Positions 33,843-42,969 of a DNA stretch of 64,000 nucleotides are shown here, piece after piece (positions within the stretch are counted from its first letter, which is position 1; every line of letters starts with the position of its first letter). This DNA is from Haloplanus ruber (lineage in GTDB: Archaea; Halobacteriota; Halobacteria; Halobacteriales; Haloferacaceae), in NCBI RefSeq assembly GCF_024494725.1, contig NZ_JANHDK010000006.1, positions 1-64,000 on the forward strand, written 5' to 3'. The notes below the pieces were generated by a model, which was not told the DNA's origin, ran no database searches, and saw only the letters and a list, made by a program, of their open reading frames with translations. The translations under genes were made by a program, and so were the position numbers.

Positions 33843-35345
33843 ATGAGCGATACGACGCCGGCTGCATACGACGACCTGCTCGACCGGGTCGGTCGGATCA
33901 CGAACGTCTCGAACGCCGCGGGCCTGCTCTCCTGGGACCAGCAGGTGATGATGCCCGACGAGGGGACGCCCGCGCGCTCCCGACAGCTCTCGGCGCTCTC
34001 GGCGGTCGAACACGACCTGCTCGTCGACGACGAACTTGGGCACCTGCTCGACGAACTCGAGGCGGCCGATCTCACCGCCGACGAGCGCGCCGTCGTCCGC
34101 GAGGTGCGCCGCGAACAGGAGCGTGCCGTCCGCGTTCCGACCGACCTCGTCGAGCGCGTCTCGGCGGCGTCCTCGGAGGCGCTGACCGCGTGGCGTGAGG
34201 CCACGGACGCGGACGACTTCGAGACGTTCGCCCCACACCTGCGGGAGTTGATCGATCTGAAGCGGCGGTACGCCGAGCACATCGCCCCGGACCGTGACCC
34301 CTACGCGGTGCTGTTCGAGGAGTACGAACCCTGTCTGTCCCTCGAACACGCCGAGTCGGTGTTGACGACGCTCCGCGAGGCGGTGGTGCCGCTGGTTGAC
34401 GATATCAGGGGAGCCGACGCCAACTTGGCGACCGACACCTTCGACGGGACGTTCCCGAGCGACCAGCAGGAGTCGCTCATGCGGGACGTGCTCGACGACT
34501 TGGGCTACCGCTGGGAGCGCGGGCGTCTCGACGTCGCTCCGCACCCGTTCTCGACGGGGACGACGTACGATGCCCGGATCACCACCCGCTACGACGAGGC
34601 GGATCCGGTCGGTGCCCTCCTCTCGACGGTCCACGAGTTCGGCCACGCCACCTACACGCTCGGCCTGCCGGACGAGGCCTACGGCACGCCACTCGGGGAG
34701 GCGCGTGACCTCTCGATTCACGAGTCACAGTCTCGGCTGTGGGAGAACCACGTCGGGCGCTCGCGAGCGTTCTGGGAGCGCTTCCTCCCTCGGGTCGTCG
34801 AGGCGTTCCCCGGCGTCGGTGACCCGAGTGTCCGTGAGGCCTACGAGGCGGTCAACGCCGTCGACCCCACCAATCTCATCCGCGTCGAGGCCGACGAACT
34901 CACCTACCACCTGCATATCGTCCTGCGATTCGAGATCGAACGGGATCTGATCCGGGGCGACCTCGATGTCGCGGAGGTGCCGGCCGTCTGGAACGACAAG
35001 ATGGACTCGTATCTGGGTGTGCGCCCAGAGACGGACGCCAAGGGGTGTCTGCAGGATATCCACTGGTCTCACGGCAACTTCGGGTACTTCCCCACCTACT
35101 CGCTGGGGAGCGTGATCGCCGCCCAACTGTTCGACGCCGCCGACCGCGACCTCGACGGCCTCGACGACGCGATTCGCGCGGGCGAGTTCACCTCGCTCCA
35201 CGACTGGCTGACCGACCGGATCCACCGTCACGGTAAGCGCTTCGAGACGAACGAACTCGTCGCTCGGGCGACCGGTGACGACGTGTCCGCCGACGCGTTC
35301 GTCGACTACGCCACCGAAAAGTACGGGACGTTGTACGGTCTGTAG
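33843..35345 (+). CDS. M32 family carboxypeptidase (Taq type)
   Basis: 500 residues from ATG at 33843, normal length for the family. The zinc site is VHEFGHATYTLGL (HExxH, near residue 262), and downstream HESQSRLWENHVGRS supplies the third ligand. N-terminal NAAGLLSWDQQVMMP is the M32 signature. It removes C-terminal residues from peptides in the cytoplasm and is a plausible user of imported peptides. The upstream in-frame extension is noise. Confidence 0.94.
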   Translation: MSDTTPAAYDDLLDRVGRITNVSNAAGLLSWDQQVMMPDEGTPARSRQLSALSAVEHDLLVDDELGHLLDELEAADLTADERAVVREVRREQERAVRVPTDLVERVSAASSEALTAWREATDADDFETFAPHLRELIDLKRRYAEHIAPDRDPYAVLFEEYEPCLSLEHAESVLTTLREAVVPLVDDIRGADANLATDTFDGTFPSDQQESLMRDVLDDLGYRWERGRLDVAPHPFSTGTTYDARITTRYDEADPVGALLSTVHEFGHATYTLGLPDEAYGTPLGEARDLSIHESQSRLWENHVGRSRAFWERFLPRVVEAFPGVGDPSVREAYEAVNAVDPTNLIRVEADELTYHLHIVLRFEIERDLIRGDLDVAEVPAVWNDKMDSYLGVRPETDAKGCLQDIHWSHGNFGYFPTYSLGSVIAAQLFDAADRDLDGLDDAIRAGEFTSLHDWLTDRIHRHGKRFETNELVARATGDDVSADAFVDYATEKYGTLYGL

Positions 35346-35418
35346 CCGTCGTGTCTCCCCATGTCACAATTACCCACACCGGTACGACTAAGTGGTGGTA
35401 TGGCGTACCATAGCGTGT

Positions 35419-35604
35419 ATGGCAGCCGAACCCAGCGCACGCGACGACGAACTGTTCGACCAGTTCCTCGCGGACAACGGCCACGAGACCACACCGGTAC
35501 GCTGGGAGCGATCCTATAACAAGCTGCAGTGCCCGGACTGTGGGGCGCTGCACGACGAGTCGGCCGCCGACTGTTCGGTCTGCGGGTGGACGCCGGCCCC
35601 CTGA
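35419..35604 (+). CDS. Small zinc-finger protein resembling HVO_0416
   Basis: 61 residues from ATG at 35419. An acidic N-terminus with FDQFLADNGHETTP is followed by a zinc ribbon, CPDCGALHDESAADCSVCGW, holding two CxxC pairs. This layout matches my memory of the haloarchaeal HVO_0416 zinc-finger family. It would be a nucleic acid or protein-binding adaptor; the function is not established. The helicase gene starts 53 bases later. Confidence 0.72.
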   Translation: MAAEPSARDDELFDQFLADNGHETTPVRWERSYNKLQCPDCGALHDESAADCSVCGWTPAP

Positions 35605-35656
35605 CGGGCCGGCCGAGCCACGTCGTTTATCACGGCCGGGGGCGTGTAAATTGACC

Positions 35657-37501
35657 ATGAGCGACGACGCCACGGTCACCCGACTCTTCGGAGGCCCCGG
35701 TAGCGGGAAGACGACCGCCCTCCTCGACCGCGTCGACGACCTGTTGGAAGACGACGCAGTCGACGTTCGCGATGTCCTCGTGGTCTCCTATACGCGCGCC
35801 GCCGCCGCGGAGGTCCGTGAGCGACTCGCCGAGCGCCTCGATACGTCGCCCCGGGCGCTCCAGGGTAACGTCTGTACGATGCACGCGAAGGCGTACGAAC
35901 TGCTCGACCTCTCGCGTGGCGACGTGGTCGGCGAGAGCGACAAACAGGAGTTCTGCGAGGAGTACGGCGTCGAGTACGAGGACGAGTACGGCGGCGCTGG
36001 CCGCCGCACCGCTCGGTCGACGACACTCGGCAACAAGATCATCGCGACGAGTCAGTGGCTTCAGCGCACCCGGCGCGACGTCGCCGACTGGTACGACGTG
36101 CCCTTCCAGTGGGACGTCGAGGCCGTCCGTCTCCCGCCGGAGGTCGACCCCAACGCCCAGGAGGGGAACAAATACACGCCGACCTGGCCCGCCGACGACG
36201 AGCGCATCGACGTGCCGAAGGTGATCCGGGCGTGGCGCTCCTATAAGGGCGAACATGGCCTGGTCGGCTTCGCCGACATGCTGGAACGCGTCGCCGAGCG
36301 GTCGCTGGTCCCCCACGTCGACTACCTCGTCATCGACGAGTTCCAGGACATCACCACGCTCCAGTACGAGGTGTACGAGGAGTGGAAACCCCACATGGAG
36401 GGGGTGTTGATCGCGGGTGACGACGACCAGGTCGTCTACGCGTGGCAGGGCGCCGATCCGAGCATCCTGCTCGATGCCGACGTCGACGAGGATATCGTTC
36501 TCCCGAACTCCTACCGACTCCCATCCCAGATTCTCAACGTCGTCAACCGCGAGATCCGTCACATCTCCAAACGCCAAGAGAAGGACCTCAACCCGCGCAA
36601 GGAGGGGGGTGTCGTCGAGGGCATTCGGAGTCCCTCGATGTTCGAGGTGGTGCGAAACGTCCAGCACACCGTCGACAACACCGACGAGACGCTCATGGTC
36701 CTGTTTCGGGCGCGCTATCAGATGTTCCAGTTCATCGACGACTTCCTCCCCAAGGGGATCCCCTTCTCGATCATGACCGACCAGCGGATGTGGACCGACC
36801 GCCTCACCCAGTACGTCCACGCCGTCGAGAAACTCGACGCCGACGAGTCGATCACGGGACTGGAGGCGCGCCGCCTCGCCGACATGCTTCAGGACTCGGC
36901 GTTCGGCACCAACGACCGCGACGATTTCTACGACCACCTCGACGACCGGGAGGAGGCCGCCGACACCGACGATATCGCCGAGATCAGCGTCGAACCCGAC
37001 GTCGTGTCCGATCACGCACCGTTCATGCCCGAACCGGCCGCGGCCGGTGACATGCTCCGCAAGGTGACGAGCTTCCAGCGGAAGGCCGTCGACGCCTACT
37101 TCGGTGGCGACTACGCGGGCATGGACCCCGACCGGGTCCGTGTCGGCACCATCCACTCCGCGAAGGGCCGCGAGGCCGACCACGTCTTCGTCTGTACCGA
37201 CCTCACGGAGAAGGTGGTCGAACAGATGGCCGCCAGCGTCGACGACCCGACCGCCGTGCCCGGCGTCGAGGAGTTCACGGCCCACACCAGCCCCGTCCCG
37301 CTTCTTACCGACAACGAACGGCGTGTGTTCTACGTCGGGATGAGCCGTGCCCGGGAACGGCTCGTCCTGCTAGAGAACCTGATCGGCGGTGCCCCAACCC
37401 TCCCCATCGGCGTCCTCCTGCACAACGAACTCCGCGAAGAGAGTGTCGAGGAGATGTTAGATGAGGCCCAGGCGACACCGGTACCCGAACCGGAGCCCTG
37501 A
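35657..37501 (+). CDS. UvrD/Rep family superfamily 1 DNA helicase
   Basis: 614 residues from ATG at 35657. SF1A motifs are in order: I GGPGSGKTT (about 11-19), Ia VVSYTRAAAAEVRERL, II VIDEFQDI, III GDDDQVVYAWQGAD, IV NSYRLP, V TIHSAKGREADHVFV and VI VGMSRARERL. It should be a 3'-5' DNA translocase in repair or replication restart. The 2B region is reduced compared with bacterial UvrD (about 720 residues). A short protein related to M24 peptidases follows after four bases. Confidence 0.9.
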   Translation: MSDDATVTRLFGGPGSGKTTALLDRVDDLLEDDAVDVRDVLVVSYTRAAAAEVRERLAERLDTSPRALQGNVCTMHAKAYELLDLSRGDVVGESDKQEFCEEYGVEYEDEYGGAGRRTARSTTLGNKIIATSQWLQRTRRDVADWYDVPFQWDVEAVRLPPEVDPNAQEGNKYTPTWPADDERIDVPKVIRAWRSYKGEHGLVGFADMLERVAERSLVPHVDYLVIDEFQDITTLQYEVYEEWKPHMEGVLIAGDDDQVVYAWQGADPSILLDADVDEDIVLPNSYRLPSQILNVVNREIRHISKRQEKDLNPRKEGGVVEGIRSPSMFEVVRNVQHTVDNTDETLMVLFRARYQMFQFIDDFLPKGIPFSIMTDQRMWTDRLTQYVHAVEKLDADESITGLEARRLADMLQDSAFGTNDRDDFYDHLDDREEAADTDDIAEISVEPDVVSDHAPFMPEPAAAGDMLRKVTSFQRKAVDAYFGGDYAGMDPDRVRVGTIHSAKGREADHVFVCTDLTEKVVEQMAASVDDPTAVPGVEEFTAHTSPVPLLTDNERRVFYVGMSRARERLVLLENLIGGAPTLPIGVLLHNELREESVEEMLDEAQATPVPEPEP

Positions 37502-37505
37502 GGCC

Positions 37506-38174
37506 GTGGCCGACGCCGCCGAGGTGGAACACAGGCTCTCGACTGCCGCTGCCGGGATCCGTGCCGTCGCGGGCCGCCTCGACGCCGCGACAGCCGTCGA
37601 CGGCCGTCTTCACGCCGACGACACCCCTCTCACCGCCGCGGCGCTGACCGCCGCCGCCGACGCCGCCGTCACCGACGCGGGCGGTGCGGGTGTCGACCTC
37701 AGTGTCACCCCGGATACCCTCCGGGCGGGCGAACCCGTCGTCGTCGCCCTTCACCCGCGGGACGACGGCGTCGCCGCCCCGTGGGCGCGCACGTTCGTCG
37801 TCGACGGTGGCGGCGGATGGGAGCGCCGCGCCGCCGTTGCCGTCGAGATGGCCCACGACGCGGTCACTCGCGTCGCTGAACCGGGCGTCCCGGTCCGACG
37901 GATCGTCGACGAGGCGGTCGCGGAACTCGGGGCCTACGGGCTGGCTCCGACCGAGGACCCCGTGGCCCGGACGGCGGCGGGCGACCCCCTCGACCGCTCC
38001 GATGACGCGTCGCTCGCCACGGGACAGGTGTTCGCGCTCGATCCGACGGCGGTCGACCCCGACCCCGCCGCCGACCGCGGTCGGGTCCGCATCGGACGGT
38101 ACTACGCCGTCACCGAGTCGGGGTGTCGGGCGCTCGCCAGCCTCCCGATGTCGCTGTCGCCGGGCGCGTACTGA
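37506..38174 (+). CDS. M24 (pita-bread)-like protein without metal ligands
   Basis: 222 residues from GTG at 37506, four bases after the helicase stop; an ATG at 37461 inside the helicase is the alternative. The layout resembles the C-terminal catalytic fold of aminopeptidase P: RAGEPVVVALHPRD, AHDAVTRVAEPGVPVRRIVDEAV, then GQVFALDPTAVDPD and VRIGRYYAVTESG. The usual Asp-Asp-His-Glu-Glu metal ligands are not seen at the equivalent spots (VVVALHPRDD instead of a D-x-G-x-x-x-x-Y-x-x-D pattern, and no GHG loop). It may be a binding pseudoenzyme. Context with the helicase suggests one transcript. Confidence 0.6.
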   Translation: MADAAEVEHRLSTAAAGIRAVAGRLDAATAVDGRLHADDTPLTAAALTAAADAAVTDAGGAGVDLSVTPDTLRAGEPVVVALHPRDDGVAAPWARTFVVDGGGGWERRAAVAVEMAHDAVTRVAEPGVPVRRIVDEAVAELGAYGLAPTEDPVARTAAGDPLDRSDDASLATGQVFALDPTAVDPDPAADRGRVRIGRYYAVTESGCRALASLPMSLSPGAY

Positions 38175-38252
38175 GACGGAGTACTGTAACCGTTCACCGT
38201 CGGCTCGCCGAGACGGTCCAGTGAACCACCGGGATACAGTAACTCGTACGAG
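38175..38252. repeat. Palindromic intergenic repeat, copy 2, between convergent genes
   Basis: The left arm ACGGAGTACTGTAAC (38176-38190) and right arm ATACAGTAACTCGTACGAG (38234-38252) are imperfect inverted repeats. The core folds into a second stem: GTTCAC (38192-38197) pairs with GTGAAC (38221-38226), and CGTC with GACG inside. It starts at the stop codon of the M24-like gene and ends 15 bases before the stop of the convergent gene. The same arms and spacing recur at 45991-46073. A bidirectional terminator or a dispersed non-coding repeat are both possible. Confidence 0.6.
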
Positions 38253-38267
38253 ACGGCGGGACCCGCC

Positions 38268-38525
38268 TCACTCGTCGTCCGGGTCTGTGTCGGGGTCCGG
38301 TTCCTTCACCGCCCCGCCGATCACCCGTCCGACGATGGCCGCCGGCAGGTCGGCGGGGGTGGTGAGCCGCTGGGGGAGAAAGATCATCAGTGCCGCGACG
38401 ACGAGCAGTCCGCCGCCGAGCACCGGCCGCCCGGCGAGCGCCGTCTCGACGCCGTACAGCCCCACCGGGAGGGCGAAGATCACGGTCGCCGCCAGACCGA
38501 GCGTATCCAGGATCCCGAGTCGCAT
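38268..38525 (-). CDS. Small conserved haloarchaeal membrane protein
   Basis: 85 residues from ATG at 38525. Two membrane helices (about 9-28 and 36-50) are separated by a short loop. A cytoplasmic segment PQRLTTPADLPAAIVGRV and an acidic end (PDPDTDPDDE) follow. This small family is common in haloarchaea, but I know no function for it. It is divergent from riboflavin synthase with 85 bases between. Confidence 0.65.
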   Translation of the reverse strand: MRLGILDTLGLAATVIFALPVGLYGVETALAGRPVLGGGLLVVAALMIFLPQRLTTPADLPAAIVGRVIGGAVKEPDPDTDPDDE

Positions 38526-38610
38526 CGGCGACGCTACGCGCCGCCGGGTGAAAAAACGGCCGAGAGGCGGCGAACGTAACCCCTTACTCCGACGACGGCG
38601 AAGGATGGGT

Positions 38611-39186
38611 ATGTTCACCGGTATCGTCGAGGAGACGGGTGAGGTGATCGGCGTCGACGACGCCGAAGGTGGTCGTCGCATCCGAATCGGCCACGACTTC
38701 GAGACGCTCGACCCGGGACAGTCGATCAGCGTCTCCGGTGCCTGTCTCACCGTCGAGCGCTACGACGACGACTGGTTCGAGGTGTTTTTGGCCGCCGAGA
38801 CGGTCGAAAAGACGTATCTCGGCGGCGTCGAGGTTGGCGACGCTGTCAACTTGGAACGGGCGATGCCTGCCGACGGGCGCTTCGACGGCCACATCGTCCA
38901 GGGACACGTCGACGGCGTGGCGACGGTCGCGGCGGTCGAACGGGTCGGCGACGACTGGCGATTCGAGTTCGACCTGCCCGCCAGCCTCGACCAGTACGTC
39001 GTGGACAAGGGCTCTATCGCGCTCGACGGGATCAGCCTCACCGTCGCCGACCGGGACGACGACCGGATCGGCGTCGCGATCATTCCCGCAACCTACGAGC
39101 TGACGACGCTCTCGACGAAGGACGTCGGCGATCCTGTCCACGTCGAGGCGGACGTGGTGGCGAAGTACGTCGAGCGGCTGGCTTAG
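38611..39186 (+). CDS. ribE: Riboflavin synthase, alpha (lumazine-binding) type
   Basis: 191 residues. It dismutates two 6,7-dimethyl-8-ribityllumazine molecules to riboflavin. The start MFTGIVEETG at 38611 is the family N-terminus (an ATG two codons earlier is possible). Two tandem beta-barrel halves are visible: SGACLTVERYDDDWFEVFLA in the first and KGSIALDGISLTVADRD in the second, each followed by its strand pattern. GHIVQGHVDGVATV links the halves. Most archaea use an unrelated synthase, while haloarchaea have this bacterial type. It ends in a 4-base overlap with the convergent PrsW gene. Confidence 0.94.
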   Translation: MFTGIVEETGEVIGVDDAEGGRRIRIGHDFETLDPGQSISVSGACLTVERYDDDWFEVFLAAETVEKTYLGGVEVGDAVNLERAMPADGRFDGHIVQGHVDGVATVAAVERVGDDWRFEFDLPASLDQYVVDKGSIALDGISLTVADRDDDRIGVAIIPATYELTTLSTKDVGDPVHVEADVVAKYVERLA

Positions 39187-40193
39187 GGGTCGAACTCCAT
39201 CGGCTCGGACTCGAAGGCCGACTCCTCGCTCGCCTCGTCGTCGTGGACCGTCCGGTAGGTGTGGTTGTACCGGCGGATCTTTCGGAAGAGGACGAAGCCG
39301 AAGACGCCGTCGTAAAGCAGGACATAGAGCAGGAACGAGGGGAGTTGGCCGAGTCCCGTCGCGAGGCCGACCAGTCCCGTCCCGATGCCGACGGTGGTGT
39401 TGTAGGTAGCGTGGATAAGCGCGGCGACGAGGAGGCCCTTGACGATGATCGGGCCGCGATGCTCACGGTTGAACTTCGCGAGGCCGAGATAGTAGCCGGC
39501 GAAGGCGGAGTAGATGACGTGGCCGGGACCGGCGAGCGCGCGGACGGCGGTGATCCCGCCGCCGGCGCCGATGAGACCGAGGCCCGCGGTGGCCGTCGGT
39601 GCGTCGAGGCTCTGCGTGATGTAGATGGCGTTCTCGATGGTGGCGAACCCGAGGCCGGCGACGGCCCCGTAGACGGTGCCGTCGACGACGGCCTCGAACC
39701 GGTCGTGTCCGTAGGCATAGAGCCGCACCGCGAGGAGCTTCACCGACTCCTCGACGGGACCGACGACGAGAAAGAAAAACAGGGCGCTGCCGAGAAAGCC
39801 GAAGCCGGCGAACAGCCCCTGTGAATAGGAGTTGAGGACGGCCGCGAAGTTCGCGGTCAGCACACCGAGTAGGAACGTCGCGACGAGTACGGAGAGCGGT
39901 TCGCCGCTGGTCACGTCGGAGCGGCGGACGTAGACCGCGAGGGCGAAGGCAGGAATCGCCGAGAGCAGCGTCAGCGCGCCGATCTGTGGGTCGGTCAGCG
40001 CGCTCAGCCCACCGATCCCGATCAGGATGAGAAGAGCGACACCGACGACGAACAGCCGGGTCGACGCCACGAAGACGCGATAGATCCCCGATGCCACCCC
40101 GTCGAGCACCCCGCGGGGTTCCCAGGTGGCGATGTCGTACAGGTCGACGTCGGCGCCGGCGCGCTCCTCGACCGGGTCCCGTCTACGCGACAT
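39183..40193 (-). CDS. PrsW family intramembrane protease
   Basis: 336 residues from ATG at 40193, with about eight membrane helices. Family motifs are EESVKLLAV (glutamate pair, helix 3 region), GLGFATIENAIY, GHVIYSAFAGYYLG and the late HATYN. PrsW proteins cleave membrane substrates such as anti-sigma factors in bacteria, probably with a zinc site formed by these Glu and His residues. In archaea the targets are unknown. The N-terminal 35 residues are cytoplasmic and charged; the C-terminus is acidic. Confidence 0.88.
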   Translation of the reverse strand: MSRRRDPVEERAGADVDLYDIATWEPRGVLDGVASGIYRVFVASTRLFVVGVALLILIGIGGLSALTDPQIGALTLLSAIPAFALAVYVRRSDVTSGEPLSVLVATFLLGVLTANFAAVLNSYSQGLFAGFGFLGSALFFFLVVGPVEESVKLLAVRLYAYGHDRFEAVVDGTVYGAVAGLGFATIENAIYITQSLDAPTATAGLGLIGAGGGITAVRALAGPGHVIYSAFAGYYLGLAKFNREHRGPIIVKGLLVAALIHATYNTTVGIGTGLVGLATGLGQLPSFLLYVLLYDGVFGFVLFRKIRRYNHTYRTVHDDEASEESAFESEPMEFDP

Positions 40194-40355
40194 ACCACCG
40201 ACTCGGCGTCCATCGTTTAATTTCTTGGCCCGAGCGACCTCGGGCCGTCGCCGGCCGCCGTCGAGACTCGCTTCGTTAATTGTCGATATACAGACGGAGA
40301 AAAAATGAGTTATGAGGCTGGAGCGCAGTCGTGTAGGTAACTCCACGGGGCAACT

Positions 40356-41744
40356 ATGTCCGGCAAATACGATCTGGTCATCGTCGGCGGCGGTATCAGC
40401 GGTGCATCGCTTCTGTATACGACCGCGAAGTTCACCGACATCGACTCGATTGCGCTGATCGAGAAGGAGTCGGAGATTGCGGCGATCAACTCCCACCACA
40501 CGAACAACTCCCAGACCCTCCACTTCGGCGACATCGAGACGAACTACACCCTCGACAAAGCCGAGGAGGTCAAGGAGGGGGCGGAACTCCTCGCCGGCTA
40601 CCTAGAGAACCACGACGCCGACCGTGAGATGCACGCAAAGCGAAGCAAGATGGTCCTCGGCGTCGGTGACGAGGAGGTGGCCCAGCTCGAACGGCGCTAC
40701 GACGACGACGGATTCGGCGACCTCTTCCCCAAACTACGGCCCATCGACCGCGAGGAGATTGCGGAGATCGAACCTGCGGTCGTCGATGGGCGAGACCCCG
40801 ATACGGAGTTGCTCGCGCTCCAGACGCCCGACGGCTACGTCGTCGACTACGGCGAGACGGCGACCTCCTTCGTCGACGACGCGGCCGCCGAGACGGGCGT
40901 CGACGTCTATACGGGGACCACGGTCACGGACGTCACGCCGACGCTCGACGGCTACACCATCGAGACAGACGACGGCCGCTTCGACTGTTCGGCGGCGGTC
41001 GTCGCCGCCGGCAGTCACAGCCTCCAGATGGCCAAGGAACTCGGCTACGGCCAGGACAAGGTACTGCTCCCCGTCGCCGGGAGCTTCTTCCTCGCGGACG
41101 ACCTCCTGAACGGGAAGGTCTACACCCTGCAGATGAAGAAACTGCCCTTCGCGGCCGTTCACGGCGACGCGGACGTTCACGACGCGAGTATCACGCGCTT
41201 TGGCCCGACCGCGAAGCTCGTCCCGGCGCTCGAACGCGGCCGACTCTCGACGGTGACGGACTTCCTCGACGTGTTCGGGTTGAACGCGGCCGCGGCGCTC
41301 AGCTACGCCAACATCCTCTCGGACCGGGTGTTGCTCCCGTATGTCCTGCGCAACCTCGTGTACGACCTCCCCGAGGTTGGGCCGCGACAGTTCCTCCCGC
41401 ACGTCCAGAAGGTCGTTCCGGGCGTCGAACTCGACGATATCGAGCGCGCGAAAGGCTACGGCGGCGTTCGTCCACAGATCGTCGACACCTCGGCGAAGTC
41501 GCTCGATATGGGCGAGGCGAAGATTGTCGGTGACGACATCATCTTCAACATCACGCCCTCGCCGGGCGCCTCGACCTGTCTCAAAAACGCCATGCGCGAT
41601 ACGCGGACGCTCCTCGACTTTCTCGACGCGGACTACGAGTTCGACGAGGCGGCGTTCCGCGCAGACACCATCGACAACTTCCCGCGCGACCCCGACGGCT
41701 CGGTCGACACCGACCCCGCCGGAATCCCCGCTGCGGACGACTGA
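40356..41744 (+). CDS. Malate:quinone oxidoreductase-like FAD enzyme
   Basis: 462 residues. The FAD-binding motif VIVGGGISGASLL is at the N-terminus. The segment NNSQTLHFGDIETNYTLDKA (about 50-69) is the characteristic Mqo region, and FGPTAKLVP and SPGASTCLKNAMRD are later family motifs. Mqo oxidises malate to oxaloacetate and passes electrons to the quinone pool at the membrane surface. Related FAD enzymes act on other hydroxy acids, so the substrate is likely but not proven. Upstream (40260-40340) is AT-rich and may hold the promoter. Confidence 0.83.
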   Translation: MSGKYDLVIVGGGISGASLLYTTAKFTDIDSIALIEKESEIAAINSHHTNNSQTLHFGDIETNYTLDKAEEVKEGAELLAGYLENHDADREMHAKRSKMVLGVGDEEVAQLERRYDDDGFGDLFPKLRPIDREEIAEIEPAVVDGRDPDTELLALQTPDGYVVDYGETATSFVDDAAAETGVDVYTGTTVTDVTPTLDGYTIETDDGRFDCSAAVVAAGSHSLQMAKELGYGQDKVLLPVAGSFFLADDLLNGKVYTLQMKKLPFAAVHGDADVHDASITRFGPTAKLVPALERGRLSTVTDFLDVFGLNAAAALSYANILSDRVLLPYVLRNLVYDLPEVGPRQFLPHVQKVVPGVELDDIERAKGYGGVRPQIVDTSAKSLDMGEAKIVGDDIIFNITPSPGASTCLKNAMRDTRTLLDFLDADYEFDEAAFRADTIDNFPRDPDGSVDTDPAGIPAADD

Positions 41745-41823
41745 GGGCGTCGCCGCCGCCGAGGTCGACGGATCGATCTAACGAACCGTCGGGTATTTGT
41801 CCTGTCGCCCGGGTAGTACGGGT

Positions 41824-42969
41824 ATGTACGATTTCGTCGTGGTCGGCGTCGGACCGGCGGGGGCACGCCTCGCTCGCCGGACCGCCGAGGCCGGGTACGA
41901 CGTCCTCGCCCTCGAAAAGGGGACGGTCGGCACGCCGCTTGCCTGCTCCGGGCACGTCAGTACCGATCTCTGGGAGTACGTCCCCGAGGGACGCGAGACG
42001 GACCTCCGACAGAATCGCGTCTACGGCGCGAACTTTCATCTCGGCGGCCCGGACTCGCGGGCCTACCCCTTCTACAAATCGGAGGCCGTGTCGAACGTCG
42101 TCGACCGCGTGGCGCTCGACCGGACCCTCGCCGACGCCGCACGGGCCGCGGGGGCCGACGTGCGCGAGGGCCACACCGTCACCGGCGTCGACGTCGGCGA
42201 CGACCACGCGACGGTGACCGCCCGAACCGACGGGGAAACGATCACGTTCGAGACGCGACTGGTCGCCGGCTGTGACGGCCCTGTCTCGCGGGTGCGCCGC
42301 GAGGCTGGCCTCCCGGACCCGACAGAGACGCTCCACGGCGTTCTCGCGTTCGAGGACACGCCGGACCACGGCGACTTCGTCGACGTCCACCTGACGGTGC
42401 CGCGATTTTTCGCGTGGCGCATCCCTCGCGGCGACGCGGGCGTCGAGTACGGTCTCGCCGCGCCGCCCGGTGCCGACGTGACCGAACGGTTCGAGCGGCT
42501 GACCGACGCCTACGGCGCCGAGACGACGCGACGTTGCTCGGGTGGCATCCCCGTCGGCCCGCCCGATACCGTCACCGGCGACCGGGTCTTCCTCGTCGGT
42601 GACGCCGCCGCCCAGACCAAGCCCTTCACCGGTGGGGGCATCCTCTACGGCATGACGGCGGCCGACTGCGCGGCCGAAACGGTCGACCCCGACGACCCCG
42701 CGACGCTCGCGGCCTACGAGCGGGCGTGGCGGGCGGAACTCGGCCGCGAGATTCGGCTCGGGGGGCTGATCCGCCGGGCGTACTCCCTGCCCGATCCGGT
42801 CCAGCGGCTCGGACTGGGGGCCCTCGACGGCGAGATTGGGGTTCACATGGACCGGCCGACCTCCTTCTTTTCGGCGACGCACCTCCGCGCGCTTGCAGGC
42901 GGACTCCTCCCCTGGAGCGGGCGCGGCGACCCGGACCCACAACGGACGGACGGGGGTCAGTCGGAGTAG
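41824..42969 (+). CDS. Geranylgeranyl reductase family protein
   Basis: 381 residues from ATG at 41824. N-terminal FAD site VVVGVGPAGARLARR, a CSGHVS motif near 45 (GGR proteins keep a Cys here), and the C-terminal FAD motif VFLVGDAAAQTKPFTGGGI. Such enzymes saturate isoprenoid chains of archaeal ether lipids or of menaquinone. Haloarchaea carry several paralogs, so which substrate this one uses is open. It overlaps the convergent YgfZ-like gene by 13 bases. Confidence 0.87.
   Translation: MYDFVVVGVGPAGARLARRTAEAGYDVLALEKGTVGTPLACSGHVSTDLWEYVPEGRETDLRQNRVYGANFHLGGPDSRAYPFYKSEAVSNVVDRVALDRTLADAARAAGADVREGHTVTGVDVGDDHATVTARTDGETITFETRLVAGCDGPVSRVRREAGLPDPTETLHGVLAFEDTPDHGDFVDVHLTVPRFFAWRIPRGDAGVEYGLAAPPGADVTERFERLTDAYGAETTRRCSGGIPVGPPDTVTGDRVFLVGDAAAQTKPFTGGGILYGMTAADCAAETVDPDDPATLAAYERAWRAELGREIRLGGLIRRAYSLPDPVQRLGLGALDGEIGVHMDRPTSFFSATHLRALAGGLLPWSGRGDPDPQRTDGGQSE

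Noticed and set aside
37461-37505. ATG at 37461 as start of the M24-like gene
   Set aside because: It would lie inside the helicase gene and add a basic, unstructured stretch. GTG at 37506, four bases after the helicase stop, fits better, though the ATG is not excluded.
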